From positions 1-36,568 of the IMG/VR virus record IMGVR_UViG_3300020607_000011: a stretch of 36,568 bases of DNA; one strand, 5' to 3'. Below, one piece after another: positions 28,409 to 36,293 of this stretch. The notes beneath the pieces are model-generated. The model worked only from the letters and a program-made list of their open reading frames with translations, was not told the DNA's origin and made no database searches. The position numbers were made by a program, and so were the translations under genes. How positions within the stretch are numbered: the first letter of the stretch is position 1; the number at the start of each line of letters is the position of its first letter. The DNA is from a virus.

Positions 28409-28678
28409 CTACTCGCTGCCCACCAGGGCGGTGTCGTGTTCGCTGGCATCGCTGATTTCAACCACGCGGGCGCAAGTCCACCCCACCTGCCGGGCGGGGC
28501 CGTAGGCATAAACCAGGCAGTTTTTTTCTGCCAGCAGGTTGCGCATCACGCGCGCGCCGACGGTGTGTTTGTGCAAGCCAGGTTCCGGGTTTTTGATGTG
28601 GCGGATGAAGTGCTCGTCATCGATGAGCATTTGCATGGCATCGCCACGCTGCGGCAATTCAAAGCGGATTAGCTTCAT
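28409..28678 (-). CDS. Small early protein of unknown function
   Basis: This 89-residue protein begins MKLIRFELPQRGDAMQMLID, then an HFIRHIKNPEPGLHKHTVG segment and a strand-rich C-terminus (NCLVYAYGPARQVGWTCARVV). Two cysteines are present, and there is no membrane segment. GGGGG precedes the ATG by 8 bases. Overlaps of 4 bases with the upstream gene and close spacing to gemA place it in the early operon. I do not recognise a family. Confidence 0.6.
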   Translation of the reverse strand: MKLIRFELPQRGDAMQMLIDDEHFIRHIKNPEPGLHKHTVGARVMRNLLAEKNCLVYAYGPARQVGWTCARVVEISDASEHDTALVGSE

Positions 28679-29034
28679 TGTGCAGCCCCCAAAACCTCTT
28701 TAGTCAGGTCTTTAACGCGAACAATGTCGGCGTGGCCCGGCAGGTGCTCAAGCAGGTCGAAGGCTTCAAGGTATTTAACTGCCTCGGTGACAATTTCTGT
28801 GTCGCGTTCGTTGCTGCCCAGGTCGAACCAGAGGCTCTTTGGGGCGGGTTTGGTTTGCGGCTCATTCGGGTTCGGAGTCAGGTGATTCAAGATGCTGTCG
28901 CCGTGGTCTTTGCCTACATTGCGTTGATTGTGTTCGATAAAAACACAAACCAGTGTGCATTCAATATCGCTGCGCGCGGCAGAGTAGGCCAGGCGGCGTT
29001 CTAGTTGGGCGATTTCGCGTGTTAATGCGGGCAT
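28675..29034 (-). CDS. Early protein of unknown function
   Basis: This 119-residue protein has an N-terminal helix (ALTREIAQLERRLAYSAARS) and strand (ECTLVCVFIEHNQ), a Pro/Asn-rich linker (LTPNPNEPQTKPAP) and a C-terminal helical domain with TEIVTEAVKYLEAFDLLEH. The last part looks like a winged helix or a small three-helix domain. It overlaps its upstream neighbour at TAATG and its downstream neighbour by 4 bases. The function is unknown. Confidence 0.6.
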   Translation of the reverse strand: MPALTREIAQLERRLAYSAARSDIECTLVCVFIEHNQRNVGKDHGDSILNHLTPNPNEPQTKPAPKSLWFDLGSNERDTEIVTEAVKYLEAFDLLEHLPGHADIVRVKDLTKEVLGAAQ

Positions 29035-29564
29035 TACGCGGCCTCCTCTGATGTGATGTTTTCGAACTGTTTCAACAGGGCGTTGACGGCCTTGTCGACG
29101 TCGCTATCTTGCGGTTTGATGACGGTGTTTTCGGTGTCACCTTCAATCCGAATGCCCAGGCGCTTGAGGTCGGCGGCTTTCAGGTCGGCCACGCTGGGTT
29201 TGTGTACAGACTCGCGCACCGTGACCAGCAGTACCGCCTGCTCTTCGGGCAGTTGGCGGCGGATTCGCTCGATGGTTTTTTGCTCGTCATCAATCTTTAC
29301 TTTGCCGCGTTGCGTTTGACGCCCAACCTTGACGCCGCTGAACGTGTAGCTGCGCGGCTTCTCGAACAGCTCTGGCTCGGCCTCAATGGCTGAGCGCAGG
29401 GCGGCATGGTGGTCGGCGGTGGCGGCGACCGCTTTGCGAATGCCGGGCAGCTCGCGGCGCACGAGCGCCAGTTGTTCGGCCTCCAGGGCGGCCAGCAGAT
29501 CGGCAACGCGGCTGCGGGCCTTGGCGTAGGTTTCGGTGAGTTTTTCAATTTCGTTTAATGGCAT
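29034..29564 (-). CDS. Host-nuclease inhibitor Gam-like protein
   Basis: This 176-residue protein has two long N-terminal helices (EIEKLTETYAKARSRVADLL and LALVRRELPGIRKAVAATA), then FEKPRSYTFSGVKVGRQTQR as a beta hairpin and further helices ending VDKAVNALLKQFENI. The arrangement matches proteins annotated as Gam-like in B3/D3112-type phages; Mu Gam binds DNA ends and blocks RecBCD. AGGAG is 7 bases before the ATG. Identification rests on this pattern and on position in the early operon, and the link to Mu Gam is remote. Confidence 0.6.
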   Translation of the reverse strand: MPLNEIEKLTETYAKARSRVADLLAALEAEQLALVRRELPGIRKAVAATADHHAALRSAIEAEPELFEKPRSYTFSGVKVGRQTQRGKVKIDDEQKTIERIRRQLPEEQAVLLVTVRESVHKPSVADLKAADLKRLGIRIEGDTENTVIKPQDSDVDKAVNALLKQFENITSEEAA

Positions 29565-29577
29565 GGTTTTCTCCTGT

Positions 29578-29934
29578 TTAGTTGGGCAGGCGCAGTTGGC
29601 CGCGCAGGTCGGGCACGCTGACGCGTTTCATCTGTGCGACTTGCTGTAGCGATGTCATGGCGCGTGCATACAAAAAGTCGCAGGCGCGATTCAATTCGGC
29701 TTCGTTGGCGGCGATGTAGTAGCCGGTGCTGGGGTGGCCGCAAATGTGCTGGCCGTCCTGCCGTAGCGCGGCAATGGCATGGCGCAACTGGCGGCGTTCG
29801 TTTTCGGCGCTGGGCATGGCCGGGCTGTGCCCGGTGATTTCGCAGACCAGCTCGTGCGCGTTGACACCGTTGCCAATGCCGATGTGGCGGGTCAGTGCGT
29901 TCAGCACTGTGGTTGTGTCGATATTGGTACTCAC
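29578..29934 (-). CDS. Early protein with winged-helix-like domain
   Basis: This 118-residue protein starts with GTG at 29934, with GGAGGA 6 bases upstream and a GTGA overlap with the upstream stop; an ATG 10 codons earlier is less likely. The body has a winged-helix pattern: IGIGNGVNAHELVCEITGHS, then NERRQLRHAIAALRQDGQHI and STGYYIAANEAELN as the wing. It may be a DNA-binding regulator or a replication helper. No named family is recognised. Confidence 0.62.
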   Translation of the reverse strand: MSTNIDTTTVLNALTRHIGIGNGVNAHELVCEITGHSPAMPSAENERRQLRHAIAALRQDGQHICGHPSTGYYIAANEAELNRACDFLYARAMTSLQQVAQMKRVSVPDLRGQLRLPN

Positions 29935-30233
29935 CGTGATTCCTCCAGTCTGTTTGTTTCCCATATGACGCGGCAGTGCTCCAGTCGAGCCTGATAGCGA
30001 TACCGCATGCCGCCCGGTTTGTTGCTGTGGGTGTAGCGCAGGCCGTTGAGCCGTTTCGATAGCGAGCGCTGATCAGCGATCACGACGGTGGGCGTCGATT
30101 CGATGCTCACGCTCAAAACGGTGCAGCCCATGTCGTTCAGTTTGATCACGCATTGCGCGGTGTTTCGGATGTGCTGCCGCATGATCTCGTTTTGCGTGTT
30201 GCGGCTGGGTACCAGTGGGTGGGTGGCGCTCAT
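29931..30233 (-). CDS. Small early protein of unknown function
   Basis: This 100-residue protein includes helical QNEIMRQHIRNTAQCVIKLN, then strands GCTVLSVSIESTPTVVIAD, and a basic C-terminus (SKRLNGLRYTHSNKPGGMRY). It has two cysteines, and the high Arg content suggests nucleic-acid binding. The ATG at 30233 has GGAGG 7 bases upstream. It is coupled to neighbours by 4-base overlaps at both ends. The function is unknown. Confidence 0.58.
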   Translation of the reverse strand: MSATHPLVPSRNTQNEIMRQHIRNTAQCVIKLNDMGCTVLSVSIESTPTVVIADQRSLSKRLNGLRYTHSNKPGGMRYRYQARLEHCRVIWETNRLEESR

Positions 30234-30676
30234 AGCGATTCCTCCATGCGTTCGGCGGCGGCGAGTATTCGTGCCCCGGCAATCAATGCCTCGCGGGCGA
30301 TGACTTTCAGGTCGCCGGTAGCGGCTGCCAGCTCATCGTTTAGCGCCTCGGCGCTTTCGGTTTTTAGGGTCGACGACTCGTGCGACACGCGCGACTCACT
30401 GACGGGTTCAGTGGTCTGCGGCGCTGTTTCCAATTGCGGTATGGCACCGGCTTTGTGCGTGGGCGCATGATTCGGCTCCGGTTGTGTGGTTAGAGTCCAG
30501 CGGTCGTCCAGGCCCTCAATGGCCAGGCCGCGCTGCTCCAGCTCGACCAGTAGGTTGTAAACATGGTTGGCGTCACTCTTGGTCGCCGACAGCGCTGCCA
30601 GTTCTTCGGCGCTGCGGGGTTGCTGACTCAGTAACGCGATGAGTTCGGGGATGAGTTGTTGGTAGGTTGGGGTCAT
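30230..30676 (-). CDS. Early winged-helix protein with disordered tail
   Basis: This 148-residue protein has residues 1-65 that look like a winged helix (LIPELIALLSQQPRSAEELA, then DANHVYNLLVELEQRGLAIE and a DDRWTL wing). Residues 66-105 are Pro/Thr/Ser-rich and disordered. The C-terminal 40 are helical and Ala-rich. GGAGG lies 8 bases before the ATG. It is one of several consecutive winged-helix-like genes in this operon. It is probably DNA binding; the role is unknown. Confidence 0.62.
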   Translation of the reverse strand: MTPTYQQLIPELIALLSQQPRSAEELAALSATKSDANHVYNLLVELEQRGLAIEGLDDRWTLTTQPEPNHAPTHKAGAIPQLETAPQTTEPVSESRVSHESSTLKTESAEALNDELAAATGDLKVIAREALIAGARILAAAERMEESL

Positions 30677-30679
30677 GGC

Positions 30680-31048
30680 TTAGCCCTCCAGTCGTGAGTG
30701 AGGGCAGCCGGAGCGGCAGGCCTTGTAGAGCTTGACGCGCAGGCTGTTGGCGTTCGAGTAGGGTGTTTTTTGATGTTCCAGGCAGCGGTTGCCGCGCATG
30801 GGGCCGAGCACCGGGCAATTGATGCGCTGGCCCATTAACGCGCCCTCAACGGCTTTTTTAACGGCCCCGTAATCGCCGGGGTATTTGTTGGTAACAACCT
30901 GGCTGACCGCCGTGGTTGAGTAGCCCACATCGGCTGCAATGGCTGCCTGGCTCTTGATGTCGCAGTGTTCGGCGAGCACCGCGACCCAATCGGGCAGGGT
31001 TTCACCCCAGGACTCGCGGGCCTTTTCGATGTTGCTTTTTTGGCTCAT
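30680..31048 (-). CDS. Early protein with helix-turn-helix and Cys-rich end
   Basis: This 122-residue protein begins MSQKSNIEKARESWGETLPD. The segment KSQAAIAADVGYSTTAVSQVV is a clear helix-turn-helix. The C-terminus has four cysteines (NCPVLGPMRGNRC, then KACRSGCPHSR) that could bind a metal. The ATG at 31048 is supported by GGAG 8 bases upstream and an ATGA overlap; an earlier start 9 codons upstream overlaps the neighbour. It is similar in design to small DNA-binding proteins of B3-like phages. The role is unknown. Confidence 0.68.
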   Translation of the reverse strand: MSQKSNIEKARESWGETLPDWVAVLAEHCDIKSQAAIAADVGYSTTAVSQVVTNKYPGDYGAVKKAVEGALMGQRINCPVLGPMRGNRCLEHQKTPYSNANSLRVKLYKACRSGCPHSRLEG

Positions 31049-31668
31049 TGGTCGACTCCGTCGGTGTGGCTCCACACCACTGTTTGCAGGTTGGCATCGA
31101 AAACGCTGTGGCTGCGTTGGATTTTCGGTGCCAGTGGGCCGCTCACGCGGGCGGGTATGAGGCGGTAACGGGTGGGGGTTTGGCCTTTTTTGCCTTTGGC
31201 TTCTACGCGCAGGTATCCGGCGCGTTTCAGTTTGGTGATGTAGGTTTTTACATACGCCTCTGAGGGCTGGACGTGGCTGCTTTGGCTATGCACCACGATG
31301 TCTTGCACAGAAAAGGTTTTGAGCACGCGCATGGCGTTCCAGATTTGTTCAGACATCAGGCCCAGGCGGCAGGGCTGGCCGTTGCGATCGACCCGTGGCG
31401 CATCCACGCCGCAGTCGTTAATGAGTTGATAACGGGCTGCGGTGAGTATTTTCTGGTCGTCGGTGCGCTGCACAAAGCCCGCTTTTGCCAGGCCTCGCAG
31501 GTAGGCGCGGATGGTGTCCTGGCTGGCGCGGGTTTTGCTCTCGATGCGTCCGACCGCTATGTTGTCGCGGAATTCGCGCACAGCGGCCCAAATCGCTTCG
31601 CGGTGATAGAGCATGTTGTGACGCAGCGGGCCATCAATTGGGCCGCGATGGGTTTTTGTGGCTGCCAT
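31045..31668 (-). CDS. Early protein with two winged-helix domains
   Basis: This 207-residue protein has an N-terminal domain HREAIWAAVREFRDNIAVGR, then SQDTIRAYLRGLAKAGFVQR with wing residues ILTAARYQL. The second domain is EQIWNAMRVLKTFSVQDIVVH, then EAYVKTYITKLKRAGYLRVE with wing TPTRYRLI. The repeated layout suggests an internal duplication. GGAGGG stands 8 bases before the ATG, directly after the TnpB stop. Genes of this type follow the ATPase in B3-like phages; a replication or control role is possible. Confidence 0.7.
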   Translation of the reverse strand: MAATKTHRGPIDGPLRHNMLYHREAIWAAVREFRDNIAVGRIESKTRASQDTIRAYLRGLAKAGFVQRTDDQKILTAARYQLINDCGVDAPRVDRNGQPCRLGLMSEQIWNAMRVLKTFSVQDIVVHSQSSHVQPSEAYVKTYITKLKRAGYLRVEAKGKKGQTPTRYRLIPARVSGPLAPKIQRSHSVFDANLQTVVWSHTDGVDQ

Positions 31669-32403
31669 TTACACAGCCCTCCGTGTTGCTACGCCGGTGA
31701 AGATGGGGTTGTCGCCCCACTCGTTGCTGCCAATGGCGCTCAGCCCGTGGGTGAGTGCGAATTCCTGCACGTTGGCGAGGTTGATGCAGGTGCGGCTGAC
31801 GTTGCCGCGACAGGCGTTAAAGATTTGCTGCAGCAGGTCGTCTTGTATGTCGACTTTGGTGCAGTACAGATCGGCCAGCTTTAAGGTGTCATCCCAGTCG
31901 CAGGCCTCGGCGGGCACCCAGTCGAGCACGCGATTGTGGAATCGTTCGTGCTGGCGCAGTTTGGTTTCGAGATTTTCCTCGCCGATGATCAGGATCGGAG
32001 CGCCGGAGCTGTCATACAGGTCGCGAATCATGTCGACCTGACCTTTTTTGATCAGGTAGTCGAACTCATCAATCAGTAATGGGCGGCCCGAGTCGGCCAA
32101 TTGCTGAGCAGCCTGGCTGGCCATGTCGGCGATGGTTTTCATGGGCTTGATGCGCATTTCTTCGAGCAGTTTTTGCAGGAAGGTTTTGCGCGACCAGGTG
32201 TCTTTTGCCTCGACGTAATAAGAGCGGTATTCGCTGTAAACAAACGTGGCGGCGGTGGATTTGCCCCAGCCGGATGGGCCGTAAAGACTGATGATGCCGG
32301 GCAAGTGGCCGGGTCGTTGCGTTACGCGCTGCAAGGCCATCATGCAGCGGCTGACGTTTTGCAACATCGCCAGCCTGTTGACGGCTTGGTTTGTGTCTGT
32401 CAT
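31669..32403 (-). CDS. B: Transposition ATPase, MuB-like
   Basis: This 244-residue AAA+ protein has Walker A SLYGPSGWGKSTAATF, Walker B PLLIDEFDYLIKKG, and a sensor-type ILIIGEENLETKLRQ. MuB-type proteins coat target DNA, choose the insertion target and stimulate the transposase. It is shorter than MuB (312 residues) because it lacks the N-terminal helix-turn-helix, as in B3. GGAG is 6 bases before the ATG at 32403, 62 bases after the transposase stop. Confidence 0.9.
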   Translation of the reverse strand: MTDTNQAVNRLAMLQNVSRCMMALQRVTQRPGHLPGIISLYGPSGWGKSTAATFVYSEYRSYYVEAKDTWSRKTFLQKLLEEMRIKPMKTIADMASQAAQQLADSGRPLLIDEFDYLIKKGQVDMIRDLYDSSGAPILIIGEENLETKLRQHERFHNRVLDWVPAEACDWDDTLKLADLYCTKVDIQDDLLQQIFNACRGNVSRTCINLANVQEFALTHGLSAIGSNEWGDNPIFTGVATRRAV

Positions 32404-32465
32404 TTTATTCTCCGTAAATCGTGGACTTTGGTTTGCATGGGCGGCTCTGGCAGGAGTCGCCTTTT

Positions 32466-34685
32466 TTATTGGCCGAGGCTTTCGCTCTGGCCAAATTTCT
32501 TAAGGCGTTTTCGCGCCTGATATTCGTTGCTCTGTTGGTAGTTACGCAGCCAGCGGCGATCCACTTCCAACAATGAGTCTTCTTTGTTTTCCAGCCTGCA
32601 AGCACGCGCAAAGCGCTGTTCGGGTGTTTCTGTTTTGATGCGTTGAACCGGTGCAGCCTTGGGGGCGGGTTGGGCCTTTTGTTGCTGGCGCGACTCAAGC
32701 TGTTTTTGCAGTTCCTTTTCCTGTTCGTTTAACCCGCCTTTATGCGGCTGTTTCGGGTTGCGGGCCTGGTGGGCTTTTTGTGCCGATTCGAGTGCGGGGG
32801 TGCTGTAGCGGTCTTTGCGCTTGGGCAGGTCGGTGACGTTGCCCGCTTCGGCTTTGCGATGCTCAATAACAGCCTGCACCGGGTTTTGCTTGATCTGGCG
32901 AGTGAAGCGGCGAGCCTCTGCGGCCTGTTCGGCCATGAATTTTTTCTGCGCGCTTTTGATCGCCTTGGCGTGTTCGTTACGGCTGATGCCGAGTATTTCG
33001 GGGCATTCAGCCCAGCAAAGGAACTGGCCGTCTTCGGCCAGATAAACGGCCAGGCGTCCGATGTCCTGCTCGTCATAGCGCAGCCGGACTTGCTCGCCCG
33101 CGTGGCGGAAGATCAGGCCGTCAAGGTCGTGGTAGTTGTGGTTGTTGAAGCGGATGCCTTTTTTACCGATCACGCGATCACCAGCAATATCGCTCATCAG
33201 CTCATCGAGTGCGTGAGGGTCGGTGATTTCGCGCAGCGTGTGCGAGTAAGAACGCCAGGCTTGCATCGGCGTTTGGCCGTTTAGGCCGCTGTGTGGTTCG
33301 TTTTCGTAGTAGGCCTCCACCCAGTCGTCGAGAATTTCTTGCAGTTGCTCAGGGGAGACGCTGACCTCGACCACCTCGTCCTTTTTCATGATTCTCTGGG
33401 CGAATGATTTGCGCGATTCAATCGCCTTGCGCTCGGCCACGTTGTGGCCAATAAAGCCTTCGAGCAGGTTAAGAATGCCGTGGCTCATGGTGCGGAAAAA
33501 CCGCTCGATGGTGCCTTTTTCTTCCGAGGCGAACGGCACGCAAATTTGGTGATCTATCTGTAGATCGAAAAGCAGGTTGTCGACCGATTCGCTGACGTAG
33601 TCTTTGCCGTTGTCGGTGCGGACGATTTCAGGGATGCCCCAGTCGAGAATGGAACGGCGCATGACTTGTTTCACGGCTGCGGCTGTGCTTGTTTTGCTGA
33701 CGTAAGGCTTGACGCGGCGTGTGTGTAAGTCGATGCAGCCAACAACGACGTGACGACTGCCGTCGGTGAGTAGCCATTCGCCGGGGGTGCTGTCCAGTTC
33801 CCAGATTTGATTAGGGCGGTGTACGTCTTCTGTGACAGAGCCGACGCCGCTCATGTAGATGTTTTTCCACCGGTCTGGGTTTTGCAGATAGGTGAGCAAC
33901 TGCGGGTTGTCGTCTCGCCATTGCTTTAAATAGTTGGCGATGGCGGATTGGCTGACGATGTTGAGATCAGGGCGCTCGGCTGCGATGAGCTGCTTGAGCG
34001 CTTTGCTGGTGATCTGTGGGTATTTTAAGAAATGGCCGAGCACCAGGCGCTGCAGTTCGGGGTGTTGGGATATTTTGCTCTGCCCTTTGCGGTTGCCGTA
34101 ATTGGTAACAAGCCCCCAGATGCCGTTGTTTTTATACGCCATCAGCCATTTGTATAAAGTGCTGGGCGATAGTTCGCGCGTGCCGCAGCGGTTGGGCAGC
34201 AGTTCTAAAACATGCTGGGGCAGAATAATTGCGCCGGTATTCACGCGGTACGCTAAGTGCTCTCCCGCCTGGCGATGGCTGATTTGTTCTATACGGCTGA
34301 TTTCAAAAATCTGTCGCACCAGCCAATGGCGGGCATCCGCTTTTATGCGGCGAGCATCGGTTCGATCAAGCGCGTTATATTGACGGCGACCCTCTTCGAT
34401 TTGTTTTATTTTTTGTGTTTGCTTCGCCGTGACCTGGTTTATTTTTTGTGCGCTGTCGTCGTTCAGTTCTTTAATTGCGCTTTGATTAATAATTTCTGTT
34501 GAACGGTGTTTATTGATGGCCTCTTTAATTTCCGCTGGAAGCTCGTCCATAAAATAAAGGCGCTTTTTTCCGCCTCGGCAGGTGGATTCAGAATAGGGCC
34601 AGTTGTTGCGCGTCGCGCGTTTTTCGATGGCGCGCTTGCTAACGCTCACTGCCTGCGCGATTTCTACAAGGTCAATCGTTTCCAT
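32466..34685 (-). CDS. A: Transposase, MuA-like (DDE integrase core)
   Basis: This 739-residue protein has an N-terminal Mu-type DNA-binding domain (VEIAQAVSVSKRAIEKRA with NNWPYSE) and a second helix-turn-helix part up to about residue 260. The DDE catalytic core has Asp298 in WELDSTPG, Asp358 in RTDNGKDY and Glu394 in KGTIERFF, spaced D-59-D-35-E. The C-terminal region is a mu-like beta barrel and a basic helical tail rich in Gln/Arg. It assembles on the end repeats and performs strand transfer with help from B and GemA-type factors. It overlaps the upstream gene by 14 bases. Confidence 0.95.
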   Translation of the reverse strand: METIDLVEIAQAVSVSKRAIEKRATRNNWPYSESTCRGGKKRLYFMDELPAEIKEAINKHRSTEIINQSAIKELNDDSAQKINQVTAKQTQKIKQIEEGRRQYNALDRTDARRIKADARHWLVRQIFEISRIEQISHRQAGEHLAYRVNTGAIILPQHVLELLPNRCGTRELSPSTLYKWLMAYKNNGIWGLVTNYGNRKGQSKISQHPELQRLVLGHFLKYPQITSKALKQLIAAERPDLNIVSQSAIANYLKQWRDDNPQLLTYLQNPDRWKNIYMSGVGSVTEDVHRPNQIWELDSTPGEWLLTDGSRHVVVGCIDLHTRRVKPYVSKTSTAAAVKQVMRRSILDWGIPEIVRTDNGKDYVSESVDNLLFDLQIDHQICVPFASEEKGTIERFFRTMSHGILNLLEGFIGHNVAERKAIESRKSFAQRIMKKDEVVEVSVSPEQLQEILDDWVEAYYENEPHSGLNGQTPMQAWRSYSHTLREITDPHALDELMSDIAGDRVIGKKGIRFNNHNYHDLDGLIFRHAGEQVRLRYDEQDIGRLAVYLAEDGQFLCWAECPEILGISRNEHAKAIKSAQKKFMAEQAAEARRFTRQIKQNPVQAVIEHRKAEAGNVTDLPKRKDRYSTPALESAQKAHQARNPKQPHKGGLNEQEKELQKQLESRQQQKAQPAPKAAPVQRIKTETPEQRFARACRLENKEDSLLEVDRRWLRNYQQSNEYQARKRLKKFGQSESLGQ

Positions 34686-35124
34686 CGTCCAACCCTTGAT
34701 TCTTTAACACGCTCTGCAGTTCTTTTATTTGCGCATCCATTTTTCTTTTCGATGTCATCAACCGGCCTAGCCGGGCGTTTAATACGTCGGCACCCCATGA
34801 CGCTTGGCCACCGCGCTTGTTGACCAGCCAATCTGTCAGTAAATGGCTGTGGCAAACCTGCTCAAGCAATGCGACTCGATAAAGCGGGATGTTGTGGTCG
34901 GGGCGTCCGGGGCTGGCCCAGGCGTCAAGCATGTTTTTGCTAACGTCATCACCGGAAAGGCGCGACATTTCGGCAGCGATTTGCCAGCGGTCATCCGGGT
35001 GCATTTTGAGCATTTCAGATACCCGGTTGGACACCTCAAAGGAGTAGTTGGCGCTGCCCGGATCGGGGTGTCTCTGTTCGGGTATGCTGAATAGGTCGAT
35101 GGTTTGCTCGTCTTTGCGGGCCAT
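34672..35124 (-). CDS. Early protein between ner and transposase, unknown function
   Basis: This 150-residue protein starts MARKDEQTIDLFSIPEQRHP, then a helical part with NRVSEMLKMHPDDRWQIAAE and a helix-turn-helix-like SRLSGDDVSKNMLDAWASPG. The C-terminus is a coiled coil (LMTSKRKMDAQIKELQSVLK). It resembles the small DNA-binding protein found at this position in B3-like phages. GGAGG is 9 bases before the ATG, and its end overlaps the transposase start by 14 bases. It may regulate or assist transposition. The function is not established. Confidence 0.68.
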   Translation of the reverse strand: MARKDEQTIDLFSIPEQRHPDPGSANYSFEVSNRVSEMLKMHPDDRWQIAAEMSRLSGDDVSKNMLDAWASPGRPDHNIPLYRVALLEQVCHSHLLTDWLVNKRGGQASWGADVLNARLGRLMTSKRKMDAQIKELQSVLKNQGLDDGND

Positions 35125-35125
35125 G

Positions 35126-35440
35126 TCAAAACGCCTCCGCAGTTTTTACATTACGCGCCATAGCGGCTTTGTTAGAATTCCTGGCACGTTGATTCTCGCG
35201 GCGGCGTTCATAGCGCGCTGCCCAGATGATTTCAGGTGCCAGGCCGAGGGCGTGAGCAATAATTTGCTCGCCTTTAGGCCAGTCACGATAAAGCGCATTG
35301 GCCACTGTGTTTGTGGATGTGTAGCCATGCTCTTTAGATAGCTGCCGAAGCGTTACCCCTGCCTTGTGCAGGGCCGCGACAATGTCGGCCTTATGCCAGT
35401 CCTCAAGAGGGCTTTTTTTGGCGTTTGTGTTTGTAGACAT
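35126..35440 (-). CDS. ner: Ner-like early transcription regulator
   Basis: This 104-residue Ner/Nlp family DNA-binding protein has the lambda-repressor-like fold: WHKADIVAALHKAGVTLRQL, then SKEHGYTSTNTVANALYRDW and PKGEQIIAHALGLAPEIIW. In Mu, Ner represses both early and repressor promoters after induction. The ATG at 35440 is chosen over a GTG at 35497: it is centred in a 16-bp palindrome and lies 7 bases after a -10, implying a leaderless mRNA. The GTG lies upstream of the promoter. The gene ends 2 bases before the next start, so the whole early operon follows from here. Confidence 0.88.
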   Translation of the reverse strand: MSTNTNAKKSPLEDWHKADIVAALHKAGVTLRQLSKEHGYTSTNTVANALYRDWPKGEQIIAHALGLAPEIIWAARYERRRENQRARNSNKAAMARNVKTAEAF

Positions 35441-35487
35441 GTCTACATTTAAGACACCAAACGGGAACCATGTCAACTCCCGTTTGG
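35432..35487 (-). promoter_or_regulatory. Early promoter with two palindromes (Pe of ner operon)
   Basis: A perfect -35 TTGACA (35476-35471 on the - strand) and a -10 TTAAAT (35452-35447) are 18 bases apart. The 16-bp palindrome TGTAGACATGTCTACA (35432-35447) covers the RNA start and the ner ATG, so Ner probably binds there. A second perfect inverted repeat, CCAAACGGGA (35457-35466) with TCCCGTTTGG (35478-35487), brackets the -35. RNA should start within a base or two of the ATG. Confidence 0.7.
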
Positions 35488-35489
35488 AC

Positions 35490-35632
35490 GTTCGCACTTG
35501 TTCGCACTTTCGGTTTTTCTAATATACGGCTCCCGAACGGGGATTTTGCTTATAAATCAATGACTTATGAAAGTGCGTACATGGGCACCGTTTTGTGCTC
35601 TTTTTTCGAACGGGGAGGAATTAAGTGCGAAC
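35490..35632. promoter_or_regulatory. Repressor operators GT(T/A)CGCACTT in the early control region
   Basis: GTTCGCACTT occurs twice in tandem at 35490-35499 and 35500-35509. It is inverted as AAGTGCGTAC at 35571-35580 and as AAGTGCGAAC at 35623-35632, the last overlapping the repressor start codon. CGAACGGGG occurs at 35534-35542 and 35607-35615. A further GTACGCACTT lies at 36323-36332 near the phage end. This is the pattern of repressor operators between ner and the repressor gene, and probably of an internal transposition enhancer. No strong + strand promoter was found in this stretch. Confidence 0.68.
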
Positions 35633-36293
35633 ATCGTCAATAGGCGAAAGAATCGCCAAAATCCGGGGTGGAGAGTCTCAGGTAGATGCTGCCAAGCGCT
35701 TTGGTGTGCATAAAACCAGCTGGGGAAGGTACGAAAGAAACGAGCGTGATCCCGATGCTGAGGTGCTGATTGCGCTAAGCAAAGCTGGCTGGAACCCCAC
35801 CTGGATTTTGCTCGGTGAAGGGCCAGAAAAACTGGGGGCATTACAAAATTTTGTGGCAGAAAATCGCGCTGAATACAGCGAGTCCGATTTCGCTAAAGTG
35901 CCGCTTTTTGACGTTACTGCATCGGCAGGTTATGGCGCTTTATCGGATGAATACGCAGGCTATAAAACTTTATCGTTTAGAAAAGAATGGCTTATAAATC
36001 AAGGGCTTACAGAAGGTAAACTCGCCGCTCTGGAGGTCAGTGGAGACTCAATGATGCCCACGCTGGCGTCGGGTGATACCGTCCTGATTGATCGCAAAAA
36101 CATCCAGCCAATCGTTGATGCAATCTACGTGATAGTGGTTGACGGCCTGCTCATGGCCAAGCGGCTCCAACTAACCGGTGATGGGCTGCTAGTGACCTCT
36201 GATAACCCTGTTTATAAAGGCTTCAAAGTGAGCGCGAATGATGACCTGGTGGTCATTGGTAAAGTGGTTTGGGCGGGTAGAAGTATGCGCTGA
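35625..36293 (+). CDS. Lysogeny repressor, S24/LexA-like with helix-turn-helix
   Basis: This 222-residue protein starts with GTG at 35625 after GGAGG (35614-35618). Residues 7-60 form a Cro/cI-type helix-turn-helix (SQVDAAKRFGVHKTSWGRY). Residues about 90-220 are a peptidase S24 domain: the expected Ala-Gly cleavage site at 101-102 (SAGYG), Ser142 in SGDSMMPTL and Lys179 in LLMAKRLQL. RecA-stimulated self-cleavage would link prophage induction to DNA damage. This differs from Mu's own repressor, which is not cleaved, but is shared by B3/D3-type phages. It is divergent from ner and has an operator overlapping its start, so it probably controls itself. Confidence 0.92.
   Translation: MRTSSIGERIAKIRGGESQVDAAKRFGVHKTSWGRYERNERDPDAEVLIALSKAGWNPTWILLGEGPEKLGALQNFVAENRAEYSESDFAKVPLFDVTASAGYGALSDEYAGYKTLSFRKEWLINQGLTEGKLAALEVSGDSMMPTLASGDTVLIDRKNIQPIVDAIYVIVVDGLLMAKRLQLTGDGLLVTSDNPVYKGFKVSANDDLVVIGKVVWAGRSMR

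Noticed and set aside
35498-35624. A clear + strand promoter for the repressor
   Set aside because: TATAAA at about 35550 and other candidates lack a -35 at proper distance; no single promoter can be supported.
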